Shown in pieces: positions 12,337 to 23,120 of a stretch of 64,000 nucleotides of DNA; position 1 is the first letter of the stretch; every line of letters begins with the position of its first letter. The stretch is from Gelatoporia subvermispora B (taxonomy: Eukaryota; Basidiomycota; Agaricomycetes; Polyporales; Gelatoporiaceae). The notes beneath the pieces are model-generated. The model saw only the letters and a list, made by a program, of their open reading frames with translations, did no database searches and was not told the DNA's origin. Made by a program: the position numbers and the translations under genes. Where the stretch lies: contig KB445794.1 in NCBI GenBank assembly GCA_000320605.2, positions 2,109,720 through 2,173,719 on the forward strand, read 5' to 3'.

Positions 12337-13921
12337 ATGTCCGCGTTACCTTGCTTAAATGACGATTGCGCCCGAGCAGTCTTCGACCAATTAGACAAGC
12401 CATCGCTTGTTACCGTTACTAGATCCTCTAAAGCTGCCTTCAATTTGGCCATCCTCTACCTCGTGCGCGATGTGACCCTCGACCGGGATTCAGAACAAAT
12501 TCGCGGCTTCTGTCAATGTGTTGTCACTCGTAATTTCGCGGAGAAGATCCAGCACCTTCATGTGCACCGCTGCGCCGTCCCCGGCGATGGCTGGGGTACG
12601 GAAAACCTGTCCTCCATGGAATTTTTACGAGATGCCTAGTGGATGTCTTACAACGGGCGAAAAATTTGAATTCGCTAATCCTTGATGTTGGTGTGGAGGA
12701 TCTAGCCATACACACTGACAGCATAAGCACCGAATTGGTGACGAATCCTCCTTCTGAAGTTCGGTATAGGAGAAGAGACATCCGATGCGCTGAGTTCTCT
12801 GCGCTTACCGCCTGATGTCACTCTCACCACGAACTTCTAACTATCCAAACCTTCGTTCAGGGAGTCCTTCAAGCTGGGTGGCAAGGCGCTTCTGCTCTTA
12901 CTCTCTGCGAATGCGGGCCAACTCCGCTCGGTCAGCTTCGACCGAAGTATCTACAATTGCCTCGAATGGACGAACTTAAAACAGCAGCTACAGTTCCTCA
13001 ACGTAGAGTCACTTACAGTCCCGGCAATCGATAGACCGCTGCAAGTGTTCTCCCTCATCTTCCCTCATGTCCGCTATTTCTACAGCAACGATTTCAAAAT
13101 CCCTGACGTCTCCGACAACGACGGCTCCAGGACGACCTGGACAAGTTTGATTTCTGTAGAGGGGTTGATGGACATGATCTTCTGGTTGACCCGCCACCAT
13201 CCCTCCATACGCAGGCTCCGAATGTCTAGGAAGCACGACGATTGGGGCATAGGGACTCTCTTCAGCAAGCTGTGCGGTCTCCTGACAAGCCTGCACATTA
13301 CCAGCCTTACCGTCGATTGCGAGATAGTAGAAGACGTTCGCGTGCTGATGAATGGAACGATGACGGGACAGTGGTTGGTGGAGCCGTGTTTTGAGTCAGG
13401 GAAATTCTGGTCTGGGCTAGCTTCTGCAGTGCCTTATGCAAGATTTCTATCCATCTGCTTCAAAAGGCATGCAGTGATGCTCTACCAGACTATGGAGGCT
13501 CTATTTACTGCTGTGCGTTCGCCACCTCGTTCTCGGCCAAGCAGACCCTCACACTGCGCTCTCTATTATAGCTATCGGATGAGGCGATATTCTCCCTCGG
13601 TACTCACACGGACTTGCGGTACATATCTTTAAGCCTCGATGGCGAGATTGCAGAATGGGAGAAAGACCATATTCAAAACTCCCAGGATGCCTTTCCCACT
13701 CGAGACGTGTTGTCCGCTCATTGGTTCTCGCGGATCCCTTCGCTCGAGCTCTTGAAATCAATATCGATCTTTGGGATTGACATCGAGGTTGGTGGCGTAA
13801 GCAGCCTGTCTATGAATGCGCGGAGGAGCTTCCTCATGGCTCGCCGCATCATATCATCCGTGTCTCACCGGAGGAGAGACTGAGCGCCCGAGAATATTTC
13901 GACTGGGATGGATGTCGATGA
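12337..13921 (+). pseudogene. Decayed tandem copy of the F-box/LRR-like gene
   Basis: Colinear with the intact gene at 10418-12005, from 'MSALPCLNDDCARAVFDQLD' to the near-identical end 'LSAREYFDWDGCR' with its stop at 13919-13921. It is broken: the first frame closes at about 12637 although homology continues in another frame ('VDVLQRAKNLNSLILDVG'). An in-frame stop lies at about 12838, within 'PPDVTLTTNF'. Homology resumes through 'VFSLIFPHVRYFYSND' (about 13050) to 'YQTMEALFTAV' (about 13513), where the intron is conserved, and the last exon is shifted again before the C-terminus. Only the N-terminal 100 residues could be made as an F-box fragment. Confidence 0.75.
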
Positions 13922-15025
13922 AGGTACATAACATGCATGGATTGAGGCAAGGCGTAAACAGATACAGGAGGGCGACCGGGAGTCTAGCCTCGTGCACAGT
14001 ACCCGCCCCTTAGGTTTTCTTGTTTGACGTGTTTTCTAGACTATGTAGGATGCAAAAAACCCCGACACACCATTACCGGGCAGCTTCCTCAGGATTGCTC
14101 AGCGAAAGCTTACTCCTTGTACTTCCATTCATCTCGAAGCCTGTCATGTATTATGAACTAGGCAAGATATACTGGTATCGCGTTGGTGAGAGTCTGGTTT
14201 CGGTCGCGAAAAATCCGTAAAAGCTTGTATTGACAGAGAGTCCCAAAACAGGTTTTATACTGTCAATAAGGTGCAGCGGAGCACAAACCGATATATCTAC
14301 GACTTCGGTACCTTCGTTGATCAGAGTCGACAAGCACACAGAGCCCATGCGATGGAAATATTCTTGATCATCCCGTTATGCCACCGCTATGCGGAAGATG
14401 GACGGCGGCACACGTCCCATCCGGCATCGTCTGACAGCCAGCCTCGTCAGGCCAAGACTGTGCGTCCGGAAGGCAGCCCAGGCTCGGCTATACTGCTTTG
14501 TCACCAATGACTGTGAAGTAAAACCTGAAAGATGCCCTGCAGTGGTCCTGCAAATACCTGAAGAACCCGACTGAGAATTCGGAGTAGTCTAACGCCTTCG
14601 TCGTGCCCTTTGTCCGGTGAGAATGAGTGGCCGGGAACAACGACTCTATTGAAGTCGTACTATGGTCGAATATGGTCAATCGTGGCAAGGTCCAACAGTC
14701 GTTGATGATCGATGATAAGTCACTCTGTAAAATCGTTGGTTATTTCTCCGTGTTATGTCTGGACCGCGCAATCATCCGCATCATGCTGGTTCAGTAAAGG
14801 CGTTGTGCCCCACTGACGCTTGTAACGTGGTCACAGCTCCTTAATTTATCTTATGCTTTGCGAATGTCCTGTACGTTGGCGATCGGACAGACTGGTCCAT
14901 AAATGGGCAGATGCATGACGCACCTTCCTTCTCATGCTTGCCTTTTCAGGACCACTTTGACAACGGCCCCTCCTACTCCAGCATCTTGAGCACTCCCGCG
15001 TCAGTCCGACACAACACACACCAAA
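13922..15025. other. Intergenic, nothing recognised
   Basis: About 1.1 kb with only short frames lacking domain signals on both strands. No repeats or RNA genes seen. Confidence 0.5.
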
Positions 15026-16005
15026 ATGCCATTATTCTCGGGAATAGGTGACGGTTGCAGAAGGTGATGATTGCGCTGAAATTTACAATGCGACCTCTAG
15101 CATGCTTCAGTCCTTCAGTCCCACAGCAAGTCATCGACGCTTGGAGTGAGCATTCTCAACACACGTCGCAGATCCCGGAGAACACGCTAACATCAGCATC
15201 TGTCGAAGAGCGCAATGGGGGGATACTGGCAATCTTTAAGCAGGAGACAAGGATTGCCGAGTATTACTTTTGCGCTGGATCAGACGATCCGTGGGTTCCA
15301 CCGTAGGTGCCCGCACCATGTTGCAGTCGACGACAGCATGTTCAGATTCAATGGATTCATCAGGCTTGCTAATCAATCTGTCATCGTATGCGGAGGTGCG
15401 CTTGATATCCGGGGAACGATACTGACGTCTATTGCGTATCAGGTTTTCCATTGCGGATGGATCCTTGGGGTCATGCGTAACAGCTTCCCCATACCAATTT
15501 CGAGGTATATTCTCAACGGTGAGTAATCGGCCCTGTCCCAGGGGGGTTCCGCACGCATATAGTCTACTTTTCAGTCGACCCCGACTTGAAATCGGGAGTC
15601 CAGCTCAAGTGTAATGAAACAACCAACGATGAACGCACCGAACACGACAAGGCACTCGACCTGAAACAGGTACCACGAAAGAAGAGACCCCTGTCGCCGG
15701 ATGAAGTGCCACAGTCGGATCAACGACCAAGAAAAAAGGCTCGCCACAGCAAAACCATCCAAGCGTCAAACCATCGCGACGACAAACCAGCTGAGAGGAA
15801 GATTTTGAAGCCTATCAAGGCAGCAAATTCGGGACCTTTAGAAATAGACTTGCGCAAGATCTTACTACCACAGAAAAGAACAACAATGAAACCCGTGGAG
15901 TTGAAATATACAACAACGGCACATATGAAGGCGCACCAACCCAGACAGTACGTGGTCATGCTTGGTCTGTCCAGCAAAGCCCGCATACAGGGACCAATCC
16001 CATAG
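15026..16005 (+). CDS. Hypothetical protein with basic, lysine/arginine-rich C-terminal part
   Basis: A possible multi-exon gene. A candidate ATG at 15026 ('MPLFSGI') is followed by a frame with 'PQQVIDAWSEHSQHTSQI' and 'ILAIFKQETRIAEYYF'. One or two short introns near 15300-15450 are likely but not resolved. A clear GTGAGT...TTTTCAG intron (about 15525-15573) joins 'ISRYILN' to the last exon. That exon is strongly basic, with clusters such as 'VPRKKRPLSPDE' and 'QRPRKKARHSK' that look like nuclear localisation signals, and it ends at 16005. I do not recognise the family. A nuclear role is suggested only by the basic clusters. Confidence 0.4.
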
Positions 16006-16529
16006 GACATCGGCGCTCAAGACGCTGTTCATGGGGCCTTCGACATGTGCCTCTGGCAGTCCCAGACGTATCCCAGTCTCTCTGGCTCTGGGTACATTGC
16101 GTTCTATGACCGCAACAGATGTGTGCGCCACGAGGTTCCTGCCGGGCGCCGAATATCTTGGACAAGAGTTCCGATGCTTCCACACTGACACAACTGTTTC
16201 TAGGCCCTAGAGTTGGCTTCGCGCCGTCCTACGGCCTATGACACCGTCTGGAGCACGGCCTGACCCAGTTGTAGACGCTGGCTGAGGGCGGTCATCTGGT
16301 CATCGAAAGTTACAGATCGTGCCTTGAACCGAGTTGTTGCATGTATAGATGTGTGTAGAATTGCACTAGCCCGAGAGCGTCGTTGGAGATTGGGCCGCTA
16401 GAGCGACGGCTCGCTGATATTGGATGTTAAGTGACCTATCTGAGCACCGTGTTGGAAATGTAAGACCACCTATCAGCGATAACCGATAGAAATTCGCCTC
16501 GCACTCTTGAACATTGCCCTCATGCCCTC
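16006..16529. other. Intergenic upstream of SYS1
   Basis: No supportable gene. It contains the promoter and leader of SYS1 by position, but I see no clear TATA box. Confidence 0.4.
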
Positions 16530-17361
16530 ATGGCCAAGTCATCAGGATGGGACCCCGTTCTCCTCATATCCCAGGTGTGGCTTTACGCAACTAATGATCT
16601 ATGAGACTCTAATGACTGTTTGCCTACCCAAGATCATAGCTATGCAAACTCTGCACTACATCACGATTTCCATCCTCATACCACCCCTGCTCATCTTGTT
16701 CGCTGAACCACACTCATTGGAGTATGAGGGAGGTGCCGCTAATGTCGGTATGCATCACACCAGCGACTTGAGCTCATAGACTGATCACATCGGTCTTGAC
16801 TTTCTATTTGCCATGCAGGTATGATCATGGACTGGCGGGAGATGGCAGGGCGACCTGTCTCACGTACGCCCGATGGCGGCGGACCATGGAGTTCTTGGAA
16901 TTCCGTTTGGAGTGGCGGAAAACAGTTCCAAGGGTCAGGAGACCCGCGCGAGAGCCTCTACACCGGCGACATCGACCCCGCGCGCTCCTGGATCATTGCT
17001 GTTTGTTGGATTTTGGCATCCGGAGCCGAGTAAGTCGCACAGAGATCGCAGCAGCTGACATTGACTCAGAGTGCATCCGTCATTTGACAGCGTCTACTAT
17101 TTATACTCCCTAATACGTCGACCGCGCCTTATCCTGGACTTCTCACTCACGCTCGTCTTCATTCATCTGGTTTTGACGACCTACTATTCGAGCGCCCTGC
17201 CGACATCTCTCTTCTTTTGGGCTGTCATGCTGGTCAGTGCGGCGCTCTTGGTCATCGCTGCGGAGCAGCTCTGTGTGAAGAGGGAGATGACAGAGGGACT
17301 CGCCACTGTTGCACCGGAAGGCGATGATATGGAGATGGGTAACTTGCTGCGCCGGGATTGA
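16530..17361 (+). CDS. SYS1: Sys1 Golgi integral membrane protein
   Basis: Four exons, 16530-16574, 16633-16747, 16819-17029 and 17070-17361, with GT...AG introns of 58, 71 and 40 nt, give 220 residues, normal for fungal Sys1. Diagnostic segments are 'SGWDPVLLISQ' at the N-terminus, 'MQTLHYITISILIPPLL', 'LEYEGGAANVGMIMDWREMA', then 'RPRLILDFSLTLVFIHLVLT' and 'ALPTSLFFWAVM'. Four membrane spans are visible (about residues 17-35, 80-97, 115-135 and 147-170). In yeast and animals Sys1 recruits the Arl3/ARFRP1 GTPase to the trans-Golgi and thereby acts in endosome-Golgi traffic. It is intact and begins the conserved core block. Confidence 0.93.
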
Positions 17362-19771
17362 GAGAGCGTCAGGGCAGGCATGTCCGGAGGTGAGATACAT
17401 CAGTTGCATGTATCCTTTTTCTTCTATCATAGCATCCCAGTGACCATATGAATCTGCTGACTCTGTGCAGCTGGATCCTATTGGACATATTATCGAACAT
17501 CGGCGAGTGTCGTCAATTGTACACGACCATGTATTAGGGCACACGTATGTTGTGTTCTGGTACCCCTCTATCACCCCTCTCATGGGATCAGCGTTCGAGT
17601 TGGGTTTGGGGTTGAGCGGATGCTGTTGGATCTAGGTCCTGGAGCTCGTCGCCTGTCTAGATCAAGCTTACGCCACTGGCGTGGTTTGTTATGTACCGTG
17701 TGTCCGCAAGACTCTAGACTGTGGCCATTGCTCTTATCGGTGTTGAGCAAACGATCTGCAGGCCCAATCTACGGTGCTTGTCATGTGCCCCAAGATAGCT
17801 GTCGCATGTCTCTGGTGGTTCAACATCAGAGAGATATCTTCTATTCAAGGCATGTCATGTACTATAGGTGAGTGTCGAAATCATTCTGAGCTGCTATACC
17901 ACATGACGTACCGAAAACTGACGAGTGTTATGGCTCTACCCTTTAGGTGCCGTTCGATGCGATTGCAGTATTCCGATGACCACCTGCTCTTACCATCATC
18001 AGACAACAAATCATTACAATATCCCCTCTTCCAGGGGCCATGCCGATCCGTTCCGTCCGTTCAAGCGTATACGATGATCCTGGTCTTTCGTTCGATCAAA
18101 GGATCGAGGGCGCACTTTGCATCACCTTCTGCGGTTCTTGTAAACGCCATTGGATCCGAGAAAGGTGTTTTCTACCCGTGTTCTTCCCCATGTACACGGG
18201 GCCTTGACATCGATTCTGCGCTATCTGCCACAAATGGCGTCTTCTAACGCACAGATATGTGGGTCCAGTCTCGTCATCGATTTAGCGAAAGATGCGCTCT
18301 CGGGAATTCCCCGGATCCGGCCCTTCTGTTCACGAGATGAATGCTCTAGTCTATCTGGTGTCAGCGGACGATCATGGACTTCCAAGATAGGATCTCGAGG
18401 CTTCTGACATATCTGGATACACATCCTACTTGCGCATCCCTCTTTTGCTCATATTGTTGAACGAGGATCACGCGACCGGAGCTCCGGTGTGGTGAGCTTG
18501 GATACTCGGTTTTTCCTCTTGCTCAGGGCTCCTGGTAGGCGTCCCCATCAACTTCATATATTTGGCTTGGTCGCTGCGGGAAGATGTCTACTTCCAAGTT
18601 TGGATATACGGGTTAAACCACGGGTGCGGGTTCTTTATTTCTCCGAGCCCGGTGAGAGCCTATTCCTGCTGGGGTCAGATATGCGTCACTGAGCAGCCAG
18701 GATAGGGGAGAGGAGGTCCATATCATCCTGTGCCTTGCATTAGGTTCCATCTCCGCTCTATGTGAGGTGAATTCGAAGTCATCTTGTTACGTCCTCGCGG
18801 TTCCACGACACATGTGCATATTGCAAGAGAACTGATTGAGATGTCAGGTTGTTGATGTACCGCTGAAAAACGTCTCGTATTCTGTAAGATACATGGCCTC
18901 AGCTATCGCCTTGCGGTAGCATTTCTCCCTTATTACGGCGTTTCACCCACGCTTTCGCTCCGTTGACCCAACTGATGACGCTCAACAGGTTGCTGTTCGT
19001 GCGTTCTGATAACTTCTGTCTTGTCATAATGACTGGAAGAGGGCTTCTGTACCTCGAGCCGTCGCCATCCATTCGGGCAGATTACCTCTGGACAGCCTTC
19101 CGGAGATGACCACGTGTACAGGAGAAGGAGGTCTTGGCTCACTCAGCTCTGAAATTCAAGCCCATGAGTCCCCGTTGAGGCTGCGTAAAGTAGCACGATG
19201 TCTTCTCCCGGTGGTCAGTCGCTGTGCTCAGTAACTCCGACAGGATGTAGTGTCCCACGTCTTCTGTAGGGAGTGCATGTGTACTCTGATGGAGGTTCCT
19301 GCTCGCTTACGAAGTTTACACGAGGTCGGATCTGCGATTGGTTTCCGGCACATTTGGCAAGCTAATTCCAACTAGCCGACTGATACATACAGTGGCGGAA
19401 TGCCTTCGTTTCATTCGCAGCTGCGAACCTCAAGCCTCCGGGCCGCGTGATCTTGCCGAACGCTGTGGGCATCGTAGTTTGCAGGTCTAAAGTCTGAGTG
19501 CTATGCTGCTCTGCCTGCTCTGCACCGAGTGGCACAGTCACGTAACTTATCTCCCATGCGAACCTGAGGATGCTGGACAGGATTCGTACATAATCCGCGG
19601 CGGATCGTGCCCTACTCCTCGCGTAACATAATTCGTCTTCCGATTTGCTCGCGCGCGAAGACGCAGCGCTTCTCCGTGCGACAAGCGCGCAGAGCCATCG
19701 GAAGTTATAAAGCGGCCTATTCTCCTTCCCTGGACCGCTCTGTCTGTCCATTGTGCCCCCCTCTAGTCACT
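17362..19771. other. Gene-poor 2.4 kb stretch
   Basis: Between SYS1 and the BCS1-like gene. Several frames of 60-160 codons occur, but none has a recognisable domain, consistent hydrophobic pattern or convincing splice continuity. One segment (about 17640-18250 plus) has cysteine- and tryptophan-containing reading that might be a decayed gene. The last 70 bp hold the TATA box for the downstream gene. Confidence 0.45.
19706..19712 (+). promoter_or_regulatory. TATA box of the BCS1-like gene
   Basis: TATAAAG, 60 bp upstream of the ATG at 19772. Confidence 0.5.
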
Positions 19772-22700
19772 ATGGACACTATCAAAGGACTCTTGTCTCC
19801 CCTTACTTCAGCGAGTTCAAATGCTATCAACGACACCGTGGTATGCGCCACAGCAGCTATTCGCTTTTCGCCATAGTCTCACAGCTTGTCCAGAAACTGG
19901 TAGTCATTGGGGGCACTGTGGAGACGGCAAGACGCATGACCGTCTCGGCATGGAATGGTTTCGTTGACTGTGAGTCGACATTCTGCTTGTCGTTCGTGCG
20001 AAGTATCATTCCGAATAATGTCAACAGCTTTCTTCTTAACTGCGCACTTCAGCCAGGAAGACTATCCATATGACTGGTACGTGATATGCATGCTCTACGA
20101 CATTGCGACATTGCTCAATTCCGATGGAAAACAGGTTGATGCACTGGCTCTCCAAGGTACGGGTCGACCGATTGCGACCCTGTATTGTGGCACTCAGGCG
20201 TCCCGTCTCAGCAACCCGCATGGGGCCGCAGCCGAGAATTTGACATTACTACGCGTTCCATCTCCCGCCACGGCCTCACGCAGTCGACAAGTGGTGACCT
20301 GGAAGATGAGGAGGAGGAGTCCGATCAGGTCCTTGACGGCCGTCGGAAACGCAAAGGCGAGTAGACATTCCAAGATGTTTTGTTTACCTTCTTCGGTAGC
20401 TGACCTCGTTCCCGACGTCAGTGGCGATTATCCCCAGTTTGGGTAAGTGAATCAACGGAATGCCCTCTGACATCACACTCATTACGTACTGCAAGATACG
20501 ACCCATACGATCTATTACCGCGGGCATTGGCTTCGGGTATCCAGCTCAACACTTTAGCTCCCTTCCCTTCTGATAACCTTTTCGCTTTCATAGATAACGC
20601 GCACTAGACGCACTATTGACTGGGGATCCTGTGCGGAACTGAAAATAAGGCTAGTTAATTCTACAAAGTTCTCGTGACGCCGCTCATAAACTCTATTTGA
20701 TAGCGTTGTGGCACGTAATAACGACATTTTGAAGAAGCTCGTCCTGGAAGCCAAGCGCGAGTATGAGAAGGATGCGGAACACCGCGTGCACATTTTCATG
20801 GCAGACACGTAAGCCGGTGCCGTCTATCGGAGTCGCTCGGAGTTTTATGGGCTCATACACCCACAGGAGCTACGGCTGCTGGAGGTGGAATGGCGCGAGA
20901 CAAAAACGTCCGATGAGTTCCATTGTATTGGAGCCCGGCGTGAAGGACATGATTCTCGCTGATTGCAAGGACTTCCTCTGCTCAGAGGACTGGTGAGTAG
21001 TCTTTGCCTCGGAGTTTATACTGCTGACGCTGACACCGGACCGCGCAGGTATGCTGAGCGCGGTGAGGACAAAGCCCCCGAGATAGTGCTGGGAGCGCTA
21101 ACGTTTAATCCCACAGGTATCCCATTCCGACGTGGGTATTTGTTGCATGGCGTCCCGGGAAGGTCGGTCTGTAAATGCCTCGCAAGGGAGGCAATATCTC
21201 ATGCAAACTATTTGTAGCGGCAAGACTTCCCTCATTCACAGCCTTGCGGGTGAATTGGGACTGGATATTTACGTCGTCAGCCTTTCTTCCAAAGGGTAAG
21301 TATCGAACTATCAATATGAGTAGCACGCTCAACCATTTTCCCTAGCATGAGTGACAACATGTTGTCAACTTTGATGGGCAATGTACCTTCCAGGTACGTC
21401 ATCATACCGGCACGTACAAGGAGTTTGTGCTAACGCCTGCGCGCCAGATGTATCTTGCTTCTAGAGGATTTAGACGCCGCGTTCACACGTGGGGTATCTC
21501 GGGATGAGAAGTCTACAGGGACGCCGACAGGCAGCAACGGCAGTTCATCGTCCTCTTCCTCTTCGTCATCGAAGAGTAAGGACTCAGACAATGAGGACGG
21601 ATCTACGTTAAGTCTCAGCGGACTCCTCAACAGTCTTGACGGAGTTGCAGCCGCTGAGGGTCGGTGAGCAACGACACGCGAAAAACGAAATATAGACACT
21701 GACACCGCTTCCCCAACGCAGTCTGCTTTTCGCGACCACTAATCACATTGAGCGCCTTGACCCTGCCTTGAGTCGTCCGGGACGCATGGACGTCTGGGTG
21801 AATTTCAAGCATGCCACGAAGTGGCAGGCTGAGGGCATTTTCAAGTGTTTCTTCCCCGCGAAGAACGACAAGCCGACCGCGTCCGAGTCTGATCCGGTAG
21901 ATGCGGAGAAAGTGGCCGTCTCTAAGCGCAAGCGGTCCACACACGTTGTACCTCTTCTGTCTGAGGAAGAAATTTCTGAGCTCGCTAAGCGTTTCGCAGC
22001 CGCCATCCCCGAGAACGAGCTGAGTGTTAGTGCAACGTTACGCGGACAGCTGGCGCTGCGTGATAACATATTATTTTCAGGTTGCCGCCCTCCAAGGCTA
22101 CCTCCTCAAGAATAAGACGCGTCCGCGTGAATGTGTCGAAGAGGTCGCCGGGTGGTAAGTGGTGACGACTAATGCACTATACAGCTTACCGAACCATATG
22201 AAGGATCGTCTCCGAGCGTGAGATGCGAGCGAAGCTCAAGAAAGAGAAGGAAGAGGTACAGAATTAGAGTCATAATTTTCGGTGCATGTGAAGCCTGTGC
22301 TGACACTGAAGTAGCGCGAAGCCAAGGAAAAGAAAGAGGTACGTAATTGGCTTCCGACCTGGACCCTGTTTGTGCTTACTCACCGACCAACAGGCTGAAG
22401 AGCTCGCAAAGAAAGAGGTATGTTATTTCGACGTTCAACATGAGTATGTAACTCATTCGATTCCTTCAGAGTGAAGCGAACAAGGTATGAACTCGCAGAG
22501 AGCCATCAGCCAGGGAGATTCGTTGATAGACCTTTTCTATACAGAAGACGGAGGAGGCCGTCATAGAGGTATGAATTTGGCAGGCCCCACACATATTAGA
22601 GAGTTAATCTCAGTTGGGCACGTGGCAGAAGACTGAGCAGAAGGACGCCCCAGTCACTCAGACCGATCCTATCGCTGAGATAGCACCCGCTGAGCCGCTT

Positions 22701-22913
22701 GCTTCCAGCATTGCTAGCACGGACGCCGCCGAAGGCAGTGAGATAGTATCAGTAGCTTCTACATCCGGGGTCGCCACGCCCGTCGAACTCGAGGCCGACG
22801 TGGAGGGCAGCGTCGCCTCTGACAGTGATAAGCCTGAGGACCATGGAGCCCATGCCGAGAAGTGGGTCGCCGTCAAAGGCCAGGAGGTGCCTGACGGTGA
22901 GCGCAGTGCCTGA
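19772..22913 (+). CDS. BCS1-like AAA ATPase with coiled-coil tail built from microexons
   Basis: Starts '[20 protein letters not shown]'. Early exons are 19772-19840, 19885-19969 and 20028 onward. The BCS1 N-terminal part has '[20 protein letters not shown]', '[20 protein letters not shown]' and '[18 protein letters not shown]'. The pre-AAA region is '[20 protein letters not shown]'. The AAA domain has '[20 protein letters not shown]' (Walker A, split by an intron within GSGK), '[12 protein letters not shown]' (Walker B) and '[20 protein letters not shown]' (sensor 1 and arginine finger). A serine-rich insert lies between Walker B and sensor 1. The tail is a charged coiled coil spliced from tiny exons (22315-22338, 22394-22417, 22470-22484, 22545-22568) before the last exon 22614-22913. 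Yeast Bcs1 inserts the Rieske protein in mitochondria, but this expanded fungal subfamily need not share that role. Splicing around 20380-20720 is unresolved. Confidence 0.85.
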
Positions 22914-23120
22914 GATTGCCCGAACCCGCTTCACGTCATGGCACGACCCGTACGATCTGAACGTCTGCATGTACATGTGTGCGCTGTGGTGCTGGCCGTC
23001 CTCGGACCTGGTATTTGCGATGTTTTGTATGAATCGTCATGTTATCGTAACGGGTCAATGAACCATGTGCTACATCATCTAGACCAAAGCGAAACAATCC
23101 AAGGATGCCTGAGTGCAGTT

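Noticed and set aside
17640..18250. Possible membrane-protein gene after SYS1
   Set aside because: Scattered hydrophobic stretches but no consistent frame, splice pattern or known motif.
19362..19751. 129-codon minus-strand frame upstream of the BCS1-like gene
   Set aside because: It overlaps the promoter and TATA box of that gene, has no domain and no splice partners.
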